Source: Prochilodus magdalenae
Taxonomy: Eukaryota > Chordata > Actinopteri > Characiformes > Prochilodontidae
Assembly (NCBI GenBank): GCA_024036415.1
Contig: JAMWET010000129.1
Location: forward strand, 993,501-1,057,500
Reading direction: 5' to 3'
DNA: 64,000 nucleotides
Shown here: positions 9,712 to 22,000 of the stretch, one piece after another
How positions within the stretch are numbered: position 1 is the first letter of the stretch
How the letters are laid out: every line of letters starts with the position of its first letter
Translations under genes and position numbers: made by a program
Notes under the pieces: generated by a model
What the model was told of the DNA's origin: nothing
Database searches by the model: none
The model's input: the letters and a program-made list of their open reading frames with translations, nothing else

Positions 9712-11982
9712 GCTATGAAACATTCAGGTGGCCCTCAGGAGGCGATACAATATATACAATATTATCTCATCTGGAAATATATCAATATACCTTAAAAAGC
9801 CAGCCAGTACATATTAAGTGTCAAGGAGCTGCAAAGGAAACCATTACCAGGCTTGAGGGAGGGATCCATGAGATTTATTAGCTTCAAAAAGAAAATCAGT
9901 AAAAGCTAAATGTGTGAAAAGCTAAAAAAGCAACTGAAGAACACTGGAAAGAATAGTGGAGAAACGTACAGCCACAGACACCAAATCATAAGCAGAGCAC
10001 AGCTGGGTCAAATTCTGCATTACACTAAACTACTATACATTAACAATAATGTACATTTGGACAAAATACATTCACCTTTTGATCTCAGAAATAAATAAAA
10101 TCATCATGATCCAAATTCAGTTATGAAGTACCACTCTCAGAACATCTCAGAGCCATACCCTCCATTTTGCGATTTTGCTGATGATATAATAATTAAAATA
10201 TAATTACAAGCAGAGCTGACTTCCAACATAACTGAATAATTTATAACCATAACCACAGTCTTAACACACGGTATGTAATATGGTTCACAGTCAGTGGTTC
10301 TCCATGTTTGCTTGGTTGGTGGCATTGGGCTCACTTTCTGGTGGCCATACATTTTACTCAAACGATTTTATGTTCCTTTGATTTAAGTGCATGGACCCCA
10401 GAATGTTTAGAATTAGAATGTTAGACTCCACAACAAAAGGTTTAATGAAGATAAAGCAATTAAAACACATTACCAGAAAGAGAAAAGAAAAATAATAATT
10501 TGCATAATATGATCATGTATTTCTATTAGTGTATATAATATAAAATATTATATTAGAAATATTATTTATTAAATTGTATTCATAAACATATAATTCTAGA
10601 TGAGATCATTTCTCTAAACGGCTACGTACATACCATGAAACCATACCATGAGTGTAGACAAAAATTTCTATCACCCAATAGTTACCAACCTTGATTCTGG
10701 ACACCCTCCCCTGTTTTCCCAGCACACATGCAGCTCAGAAATGGCTCAAACCTTGTTAATTAGCTTTTTAGCAAGGCCAGGTGTGTTTAGAGCAGTGAGG
10801 ACCTTTAGTTGACTGGGAGCTTTAAGTAAAAAGTATGCATCTTGTCAAATCCTAAATTAAGGCCTATTAGGTGGAACATTAGCTATGCCCAGGTGATAAT
10901 CAGCACAATGTGCTTTTCAGAAATACTATGCTTTCGGAATTTTACAACTCAGAAACATTGGACACTTAAAACCTTTGTGGCTCTATGTACCAAAAATTGT
11001 CATGATTAATCAGCTGTGTGGCCTGGGGAATGACTGGCGTGTTTTGAAACCTTCACAGTGTTCACATATTTATAAAAAGTGTGAGAAATTCTGATTTCTT
11101 TGTTATGTTACCTGTATGGAAAATTCCTCATATGGTGTGGCAGGCATCATAAGTACAGACAGTGGGCAGTTTACTTCACTGTATTGCCTTATTAACTGCC
11201 TTTAATAATTGCACTGCTTATGTTTTATTTAATGTCATTTAGTGTTTACAATGAAATCATTTCTTTATAGATCTTCTGATTATCACTGTTGATTATCTGC
11301 TTACTGACAAAATCCCTTTTGCAGAGGCATACTGCATGATATGATGCTACGTAGGCAGTTCTTATGCACATCTCGTGAGGTGGCTGCATAAGAAAGTAAT
11401 TGAGGACCTTTTAGTGGGTGGTCTGTGTTTCAGTACGGTTATAGTGAGCAGGGAGGTCAGCTCATGAGATCTGCAGTCTTCTAGTCAACTGTGCTGTTTT
11501 CCCTTAATCTATACGGCACTCCAACATTTCCTGAGGGGAGTCAGATGTGTGTTCTCAGCCAGAAAGTAAACAGCACTGCTTAGGCTGGCTGTACTTTTGC
11601 GTGTACACAAGCGCATGTATGTTTGTGGTCAGGATTGAAATGAGAAGGCCGAATGCAGCAGCTGTATAAAGGCAGCAAGACAAGCAGTTCCTTTTGTTCT
11701 CTTTCTCACTCTCTCGCTCCTTCTCTGTTTAGGAGTACACCTAATGCATATGGATGACCAGCAGTGGTGGAAAAGGGAGGTATATTGAAATTCTGCACAC
11801 TACAGCTGACTCCAGCATGGCATGGACAGAGGTATTAAAATAGCCATGGCCATTCAGGAGCTCTTAATTATGCAAAGAGGAAGAGAGGAGTTTGTGCTTG
11901 GGCTGCAGCAAACGACTCACACCAGCACCCAGCATACACATCCATCTCCCAGCCACAGTCACTACTGCAACTTACCGCACTG
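9712..11982. other. AT-rich interval, no gene
   Basis: Only short unsupported frames; no repeat family recognised. Confidence 0.4.
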
Positions 11983-12988
<1,006 letters not shown>

Positions 12989-13004
12989 ATCATGTGGTGC
13001 GATC
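12989..13004 (-). repeat. 16-bp dispersed motif, copy A (inverted)
   Basis: On the minus strand, the 16 bases aligned to the core read CGATCGCACCACATGA, 14/16 identical to TGGTCGCACCACATGA found three times downstream. Confidence 0.6.
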
Positions 13005-13114
13005 GTGATTTATCTTAAAATGAATTAATTTCCTTAACTCACAAATTCTATGTACTTCTGAGGCCACATATTTTAAACATTTTATTTAGAATTTAATACA
13101 GTTACTTCTATTAT

Positions 13115-13130
13115 TGGTCGCACCACATGA
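13115..13130 (+). repeat. 16-bp dispersed motif, copy B
   Basis: Exact TGGTCGCACCACATGA. Directly followed by CATGTGGTCACTCC, so the end of the motif forms a palindrome CCACATGACATGTGG. Confidence 0.85.
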
Positions 13131-13521
13131 CATGTGGTCACTCCAAATGACATCCTATCATTACAAATCTGTATTAAGATACGATACACTGATACAATAA
13201 ATTCCCTGTAATAACAGGTTTTAACTAGATTCACTTAACAATTTACATTGCACTCAAATGTTTCACAATTAAAAAAAAAAAATAAATCTAATCACAAACA
13301 TTTATCATTGGCTTTGTTATAAACAAACGTTTAATTTAACAACAGATTTAATCAATTTTGATTATGAAATCATTTTAATCACAACCATATATTATAGTTT
13401 TCTTGACTACTCAACTTAGAGTAGTGTTGGGGTGCTAGCTCTGGTTCTGAGATGACAGAATGAACATCTTATATCTTACATCTTATAGTAGATATTAGCA
13501 GTTTATAGCCATGCAAATGGC

Positions 13522-13716
13522 TGGTTGGTGTAGCTCAGCGGATAACACCACTACCTGCCAAGTAGCCACCACCACACGTTGGGTTTGAATCACCTGAGTG
13601 ATGCTGTGCACACCAATAAGAGCTATGGGCAAGACTTCCTCTACATTCACCTGTAATATGATTAACCTTGTAAGTCGCTTTGGATAAGAGCGTCAGCTAA
13701 ATACAGTAAATGTAAA
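13522..13716 (+). mobile_element. tRNA-derived SINE with L2-like tail
   Basis: The head is tRNA-like, with GGTGTAGCTCAGCGGATAA as the RNA polymerase III box A region and GGGTTTGAATC as box B near 13580-13590. The 3' part, TAAGTCGCTTTGGATAAGAG then CGTCAGCTAAATACAG, is the conserved tail shared by many fish SINEs and L2-clade LINEs, whose reverse transcriptase they borrow for retroposition. The end is a degenerate TGTAAATA run. No clear target duplication was seen. It lies between copies B and C of the 16-bp motif. Confidence 0.88.
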
Positions 13717-14211
13717 TAAATTATTTTCACCGACTGTCACACAAAGCTAACCTAGACTTCCTCTTTCACAACATCAAGAGTACATATGGAAGGTCATCAT
13801 AGGTTACAATCAAAAATTTGCCACTTGAAGACTACTTTGTTCCTTTAATGGCTCAGATGTGCTTGAGGTGCGCATGTCTCTTTATGGTGCCTCCATGGCT
13901 CAACTGTACAGCTAAAGTATTTTCCTCACCTACAGCAGTTAAAACAACCTCTGGGTCTGTTGGTTCTGTTGAGAGAAATTTTCTCAGTTTGAATTGCTGT
14001 GACAACAGGACTGAAATTATATATGCTATTTTTTTGCTATTTTTCCTTAAAATATTGTACAAAGCTCACATTTATTTTGGAAATATTAGAATAATTACTC
14101 ATACGGCATTTAAACATACTGCAAAAATCATCAACGGAATATAAATGCACAGAAATTGCCAATCCAGGCTGTAAATCTGTCATTGAAAACACTCTAAAAT
14201 CGTCGCGACAC
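13717..14211. other. AT-rich spacer with an unassigned frame
   Basis: A 108-codon plus frame (13818-14144) and opposing minus frames (13853-14062, 14037-14243) overlap here. None shows a domain or motif I recognise. They are treated as chance frames. Confidence 0.35.
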
Positions 14212-14232
14212 GACATGTGGTCACACCACAAG
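14212..14232 (+). repeat. Degenerate dispersed motif, copy C
   Basis: GACATGTGGTCACACCACAA. It combines the GACATGTGGTCAC half found after copy B with a 13/15 match to the TGGTCGCACCACATG core. Confidence 0.5.
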
Positions 14233-14509
14233 TTTAAGTTCAATCCAAATTTACCAGCACCAAATTAAGCTAGCTTCCCACAAAAGGAAATTAGTCAAAA
14301 TAAATATTACTGGTAATAACTTAATATTCTTTTTTTTTATGAGGTGATGTGGCAACTACCTACCAGCTGTTAAACAGTTTATTTTCTTTTCAAAATTTGT
14401 TGACGATTACTTGCTTGCTGATTTCTTGGGTCCTTGGTTAATAGGTGTATTATGCAATGTTCCTTTTGAATTGTTTTCCATATAAAAGTCCCAAAGTGGT
14501 CATTTTCTA

Positions 14510-14525
14510 TGGTCGCACCACATGA
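14510..14525 (+). repeat. 16-bp dispersed motif, copy D
   Basis: Exact TGGTCGCACCACATGA. With the preceding A it is a 17-base match to copy E. Confidence 0.85.
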
Positions 14526-14710
14526 TGTAAAAAACAGACATTAGCAAATTTGTTTGTATATTATGATGGAAATAAAAATGTTCAACAACTTAGTAGTTTT
14601 GTACAGGACTACAAAACACTTTGGAAATAATGCTAAATATGGCAGAAAAAAAAGATGAATACATTTACAGTGATTTCAAAGAAATTTTCAAACCAGCAGT
14701 CATGGCTGAA

Positions 14711-14726
14711 TGGTCGCACCACATGA
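14711..14726 (+). repeat. 16-bp dispersed motif, copy E
   Basis: Exact TGGTCGCACCACATGA, 201 bp after copy D. The flanks differ from those of the other copies except for AT-richness. Confidence 0.85.
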
Positions 14727-14761
14727 GATTTTGACTCTTGAAATAACAGAACAAATTCATT

Positions 14762-14780
14762 TTCATACTTATTTATCAAG

Positions 14781-14819
<39 letters not shown>

Positions 14820-14861
14820 CATACTTATTTATCAAGTTCATATATATATATATATATATAA
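14762..14861 (+). repeat. Tandem duplication of a 22-bp unit plus (TA)n
   Basis: TTCATACTTATTTATCAAGT plus TC followed by a TA run occurs twice: 14762-14783 with TA to 14816, then 14818-14839 with TA to 14861. The Tyr/Ile-rich frame across it is not a gene. Confidence 0.9.
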
Positions 14862-15240
14862 ACATATATACAACATACCATGGAACACCCAAAGTAATTA
14901 TTTATTTAGATCAATAAAATAAATGGCAGCAAAGGGTATGTTTCCTGAATCCTAAAATGTTCAGAATGATATTCTCTTACTTTGTAAGCCAAAGGCATCG
15001 TCATATACAGCTGGTCTTTCTGATCACTGATTTTATTTTTTAGGAAAAAGCACTCTTTATAATTTGCACATTTTCTTCAACTGCTCAGATTAATTGCCTC
15101 ACATAGTAAACTGAAAAATAATTAAAAGAAAAATGACCAAGTATTAAGAGGGTCATTTTCTGCACAATGTGACTGCACTCTGGCCTTTTATAACCTCTTT
15201 ACCCCACAGCCCAACCACATACCCATCCCCACCTACAACC
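14862..15240. other. AT-rich spacer
   Basis: Nothing recognised. Confidence 0.4.
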
Positions 15241-15715
15241 AGTGCGGGAATGTAGTGACGTGCAGAAGCTTCTGCCACATGTAGAGCTGGAGCCCCACAT
15301 CACCCTGGCCTGCATGGGAGGACATGGACCTCCCTGGCTAACCCTCAGAAACATACGCACACACACAGGACTTGGTGAAGTACACAGAGTCGCGCCTTCG
15401 GTCCATCATGCTTGACTGAAGCCATTTGTCAAACGCAGGATACTAGGTGATGTCTCTGTCATCTACAACGTCCTCAGCCACATGCAAAGGCTGAGGAAAG
15501 TAACTCCGTATGACAGCAGAGAGGTAGGCCCCAGCATACTCTCCAGGAAGGCCCCCAGAGGCATGTCTATCAGAGCAGACCAAACACCAACCGATTTCTT
15601 CCCTCCCACTGCCTACAGAAAGATGCACAAACACACGTGTGCTTACTTGGAAATGGCAACAGTCGGGCCCTGTCTCTGCCCTTAAAGGCGGCCATATCTT
15701 GGAAAAATAAAGTAT
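15241..15715. other. GC-richer block, possible decayed exon or processed pseudogene
   Basis: This block is clearly richer in G and C than its surroundings. It has reading frames of 60-70 codons on both strands (plus 15482-15685, extendable upstream to 15422 as FVKRRILGDVSVIYNVLSHM; minus 15443-15634). An AATAAA signal sits near 15706. No known domain is recognised and no single frame stays open. Other explanations are a retropseudogene, a non-coding RNA exon or an unknown repeat. No intron-exon structure could be shown. Confidence 0.25.
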
Positions 15716-18700
15716 TTTATGTATAAAGCTTTTTATGTAGTATTTAGTCAGTATGCAAAAATGTATCTGAATGCGAGTGCTTTATAGTCACAGTCGTGGA
15801 ACAGGAAGCTTCAGCTTTATCTAATCTATATCCACGCTACAAATCAGTAAACTGGGGCTATGGAACTCTATGTGGGGTACTACTGATTTAACCCTTAAAT
15901 TACTATACATACACAACCTATGATGCACCCCTTATTAATAAATAAATGAATGCTTTATGGTCAATGTTATTGCAGCCTGTTCACCATTACAGGTTGTAGA
16001 TGCACGTTGTGTACCAGTTATGAAGGCCATGCCATTTATCTTTTTAAGGAATGCAGACCTTTCTAATTCTTCAGCCACTGAAGCTGTTGTATCAGCTTCA
16101 GATCTATACCCATGATCAAAATTGACCTGTTTTCACAACACCAAAAATAGCATACACCATTTACATTATCGGAAACTTTGTTAACAGTCATGAAAACCAT
16201 TAAAAATAACCTGCCTTACACACAAGAAAAGCCAAAACCACAGAAATGAATGCAATATAAAAAATACAATTCTACTACTCCTCAGCAATATATCTAATCT
16301 CCCCAAGGCACAAGGCAAACACACAAATTCAGACACATGTTTTAGGGAACCTCTGATGCATAGCTGGCAATTTGACAGAAAAAAATCCAGTAATAAAAAA
16401 GAACAATCCAATGGTAGCAAAAAGGCCAGACAGATTCTAATATTCTCTCGTCCAGCGCCTGAATACACAGAGGAGAATCCAGACAAGGACTTGGAGCTGA
16501 AACTAGATGCTTCTATTATGGAAAGCGTGACCTTAAAATACGAGTGGCAAACTGCAATTTGACCATGGCAAGAAAACTATTTCTCACCAAATGCCACTTT
16601 TCTCTTTGACGGGTGCCTCTCGTGGCTTCCCTTTCTCTCTCCTCCATGGTGAGCTATGAGGGCTCAGGCTTGCTCAAAGCAACAGGAACTCTGTTTCTAC
16701 TGTTTCATTTTGCAACTGTGTACTTGAAAGTGACTGAACGAAAGGTTTCATCAAATCTGTGTCCGGAAGGGGAGAACTTCAGACTCCACAAGTCATGAGA
16801 GATAGAGAATAAGAGAGAGACAGTGAGAGAGAAGAATAGAGGAGAAACAGGACAGAAGAAACAGTTTCTTGCATCCTCGCTCACAAAGGGGTTCACGCTA
16901 TCGGCTTCACTCGAGTGGCAATTATGCAAACAGGAGGTGGAACTGTACTGGGGCAGTTAAACGCAGTGGGTGTCACTGCATATTCTTACAAATAAGCGGC
17001 CATGATTAAAGGGGCAACAGAGAAGGCCACTGTTCTAGTGTGGAGGCAGCAGCTGTGCTGGGCGAGGGGGCTGTGAGTGCCTGGGAGGGCTGAGACACAA
17101 CTAATAACCCTACTGTGCACTGACCATTATTTATAATCAGCCCAAGTCCATCCTTAGACAATAACTACAGTCCTGGAGTTTGGGAATGCCCACTCACTCC
17201 CACCTTCCTAGAACAAAGCTGCCTTATTGCCTACACCTGAGCAATAAAAGGCTAAGCCTGGGTTCAGACAGTAGAGAGCATTCCCCTCATTATTTCCAAT
17301 GACCCACCCAACTGTTTCTGATGCAGATTGTGGAGCTTAATCAGTTTTATCGTCTTTTTGGCAGAAAAGGTTCTGTGGTCTGAATGCAGCCCTAAGTCAT
17401 CTGAGGTATTTTCAATAAAACTATTATGTTGTTCTGATCCACAACCAAGCTTTTGCAAATAAGGCGTGAACTGTAAATAACTGCTACTTTAGTAAACTAG
17501 GTGCTGATGTGCATTTACACACTAGTGAGGGAAGGAGAAGTTACCTCTCAGAAAGATAACACAGGAACCAATGGTAATGCTTCAAATATGTTTAGACATT
17601 TTGCCCTCTCTTATTAAGTTGCAGTACCTCTTTTGGTTTTGCTTTCTTATGGGAATTGGCTGCACAGTTACCATTACAAACCTGTTTCATGTAGGACACC
17701 TTTACATCTCATTAGAAAATGCACATGGAACCAATCCCAGAACACCTTTTAAACCATCAGAATACTTTGCACTGTGATATCAACTCATCCAGAAAACACA
17801 AAATACAATTAGGGACTATTTGACACCATGAGGAACCAACAACAGACCACACAAGGTAAGTGTATTTCGTCTCCAGTGATACGATAATATGAAAGAAAAA
17901 TACTACATTCTGTAGCATACTTAGAGGAACAAGGTTGATTCTTGGGTAGGTCGTCTGGCTTAAAACTGGATTCTGCCTCCAAGGTCAATACAACTGTAGA
18001 GGTATTTGACACATAATAGATGCTAAACTTTTCCCAGAACTGAGCATGACTTCATGTGAAATGTCAGTGCAGTGCAACTTTTTTTCATTTCCAACTTTCC
18101 CTCAGAAATAGCTAAATATCCTGACACTAATTGTGTATCTTAAAAATATCTGGAAAATGTCATGACATAATATTTTTAGTCATATCACCTATTCTTTTTT
18201 TGGTAGCAAATGAAGTGCCTCAATTATGTACAATCAAAAATAGCAGATATCCACTTTAACCAGGAGTTTTGGTTGTGTGGTTAAATGTCAGACCTAGGTG
18301 ATGACATTAACTGCTGTATTTGTCAGGCCGCACTTGACCAGAGAAAGGCCCTAGTCCATAATCCAAACAGCTGTTCCGTCTTGGAAACAAGCCATGGGTT
18401 TATTTAGCACAGAAAAAAGACTGCAATCCTCTCTAGGCCAAGCAAGCATTAAGCAAAGCAGTCATATCACCAACTAGCCTAAATATCAGGTCTAGAGGGT
18501 TGATGATGCCTGGATCTTTGAGTCGTTGCCCAGGAGCTCAGCGTGGTGTAGTGAGCCCACACTAACGCATCACTATCTGTGAGCAGACACCCCAGCATTA
18601 CTCATTGTCTTTATGCTAATCCTCAGAGTGCCTCCATTGTGTGGCCTGCATTCTGCTCCAGAGGCATTTGCTACACTTCTTCATTCAGCAAAAAGTACTT

Positions 18701-18915
18701 ACACAGCAGTAGCATAACTAAGCCTGAGTAAATGTGTTTGGTGCGCAAGAGTTTTGTGAAGGCATAAAGAGCTCCATTTCTATTATGAGCATCAGCTGCC
18801 CAACACACACCCAGGCTGCTCCAACTGCCAAGAGATGAGCCAACTAGACTAATGAACTCCAAATGAGGAATACGAAAGAACATGTCCAGGTATACTGGTT
18901 TAGATCAGAAACATC
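15716..18915. other. Spacer, no supported gene
   Basis: Several short frames overlap on opposite strands near 16181-16562 and 16613-16929 without recognisable motifs. No repeat family identified. Confidence 0.35.
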
Positions 18916-19096
18916 TACACTACTGTTTAAAAGGGCTGAATCACTTGTTTACTCAAAAATGAAAAAATTTAGATAGACACATCTGACATGTTTTATACTG
19001 TATTAGAATCATTACACAATCATTGTATATGTATATCTGCAGCAAAATCATTTTATTATTAAAAATGGTGATTCCAAACTTTTGAGTAGTAATGTA
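18916..19096. mobile_element. Miniature inverted-repeat element (MITE)
   Basis: A 181-bp unit begins TACACTACTGTTTAAAAGGG with CTGAATCAC following, and ends with GTGATTCCAAACTTTTGAGT then AGTAATGTA, an imperfect inverted repeat of about 30 bp. The ends resemble a vertebrate-wide family whose consensus ends read TACACTACCGTTCAAAAGTT. It has no coding capacity, so it would have been moved in trans by a DNA transposase. The superfamily is not certain. Confidence 0.75.
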
Positions 19097-22000
19097 AATA
19101 TAATGCTGGATGAAAAGCTCCCTTATAAAGAACGGGTCTGAACTACAGCTAGCAGACTACGCAATAGGTTTTGTATTTTTAAAACAAGTATCACAGATCA
19201 AAGACATAAATTATGATGATTAACACATCTATGGCATTCATAATGAATGCAAGGAACATTAAGGCCAAAAAATGATATAGTTTTACAGACATATAAACTA
19301 CAGTATATGTTATACGTGTATAGAGAGACTAGATTTCTGGTCCACTGAACACTTAAACGACTGAAAGAAAAAGGTCCTTCTATTATTAAAGGCCCAGATA
19401 CTTTAACAGCTCATATGTTGCTGGTATATATTATTTAACACAATATTTCCAATAGGCTTGCCCTGGGGAGGTTGAGAGTTTGGTAAAAAAAAACAACAAC
19501 AACAGTGTCAAGCTAGTCTCTGTCGCACAAAAACAACAGACTGACAGACTGATTGGTCTGTGATTTATAGTATTTGGTTCTCCAGGACCAGGACTGAGCA
19601 CCCCTGCTGTACAGCTGTACACAGCAAATATAAAGATGTAGCCATGTCCTGATTATACCGTGGTACTAACATCTGTCCCTTATAATCTGATCAGTGGACA
19701 GTAAGATGTAAAGTCGTTTACAAAGGGCATTCTCCAAGACACATTGGACCCCATTCACACCTTACCATGGATCAAAAAACATATGAAACATATGTTAATG
19801 TTTGTAATCGTTTCGGTCAGCCCGCTGCATTTGGTTTCATGATGAAGCTTGTTTTATTTTTACGCCTCTACACTGTATCCTAAACCACACTGACAATTCC
19901 ACTTGACCTTAATAAAGGCCTGGACATATATTTTTTTATTTGTTTGCCACATTAGATTTGTCACTCCAAATTTAAACAAAAGAAACAAAATTTGGACATC
20001 AAACATCAAGTAACATCTCAGCCAATCAACTACATTTAGAATAAGTGAAAACTGTGGAAAACCATTCCTTCACACACGTGCCATGAGTTCACAGTTCAAA
20101 TAAAAAGAGTCATTTTTAGAGAGGGTTTTAGCATTAACTAACAGAAAGTTTAGCCTGTATCATCAACAAACAAATTTACAAACAAATTTGTTTACTCTAA
20201 GCAAGCAAAAAATTTGATCACTTGTTTTAAGCACGAATGCTCTACTTTTAAAACAGAGCATGCACAGTAGGCTTATTATTGCTGTTGTTCACTTTACTGC
20301 CAGCGGTATTCTGAAGCAATGGTGTTGACAAGCAGTGAAAGACAAGCCTTGGAGGCTTTGAGACTCCAGACGGCTAGACAAGCACACAAAACCCAGCAGA
20401 GCGTACAAGAGTCTTGATGTTTTACATAAGTAACATCATTCTCAAACACATTAACTGGATACGACTACGGTATGGAAAAGAGCGCTGCACAAGTCTTTTT
20501 TTGTTTGGCCAAAAGAGCCCAGCTGCTTAAATCAAAGCCTCAGAATACAACAAAATTGAAAGTGACAAGCCAGCACATATTTTGGAAGGTGTAAATATAT
20601 CAGGACATTCTTATTTACAAGTATTTTTGACCTGGATGATTCAAAAAATAACATTAGGCATTTGTATGATTTACCAGATCTAGCATAAACCATTATTTAC
20701 ACATTATTGACACAGTGTCATCATAGCAAAAATCCATTTAATACTGTATCTTCAAAATACGAGTTTCATTTCAAGTGGGAAAGATTATTTATCACCACTT
20801 TTTGTCCATCACCATTTTTTGTGTGTTATGTTTAATGCTCTTTGTCACACTGTCAAGACCCAGGCACAAGCTCATCACCAGGGCCCACTACAAATGGATC
20901 TGCTCACATAAGCGTGTTACACAATCCATCATCCGTTGTTAAGAGGCATGGCCCCAAAAATCCCTGCAATGTTCTGGCTGACTACTGTCCAGCAACCATC
21001 CCAATAAGCCAAAATTAATCTGCCAAAACTCACTCTCGTCGACTTTAGCAGACGGATTAATCTTTGGGAAGGGTGGTGGGGGAGGAGGTTTGAGTAGTGA
21101 CCATGTACTGTAAGTTTACAAAGTCCAGTGACCCACTCTGGAGATCAGGCTACAGGCTTGTTGTTCACTCATAACACGAGTGAAGAGAGTTGCTCTCCTG
21201 CATCGACTCTTTCAGCAGTGCACTCTACAGCATGATACAGTAGGCTGACAACTGTCTTGACAGTGTGTCTTCTCATTAATGGGATTTGTCTGTCACATCC
21301 AGACAGGATGTCATATCAATGTTCGTTTCATCTCCTCCCCTCCAGTGAGGTTGGAAAGATGATGAGAGCAACAAAGGAGGTGACAATTCCACATTACACA
21401 GAAAATGTGGCACTACAAAGAGTCTACGAGCCACGCTCAGGTAACCTCTCTGTATAAACCATTTGGGTAAGTGGACAGATCCACCTTAGAATAAGATGAA
21501 ATCCTAAACGCCAAAAACAACAGTAATTATTAAGGTAGGTAAATAGGAATGACACAAATAATTGATATTCTCAAGTTCTCATTCGTTTATTAAACACTCT
21601 GTCTTTATTTAAGCTACAAAACAATGTAAATTCATTTAATTTATCAGCAAGGCTGAACCCCAAGATTTGAGTGTTTGGATATTCGCTTGTTGTGTAGGTA
21701 TGTGTTTTTAATTTTGGAATTTGGATATTAATTTTTTTCCTTCAATAAAAGTGCTTTATAGGTTGTTTCTTGCTATAAAGCCACCCTTCTGTTAAATGAT
21801 GTGCTGCTCAGCTAAACACAAAGATGGGGCTCTATCCAAGAAACACCCTGTTACGCCCACAGTCTGCATTAAAGGTTCACTAGCTAGCTAACAAACTTTA
21901 GTTTTTCTTTATTGGTTTAAGAATTGTAATGCACCTTATCAAGTGCAGCCATTATCTCTGTTCTGTCTCATCACAAGTAAAGCACCAGAATAAAGATCAA

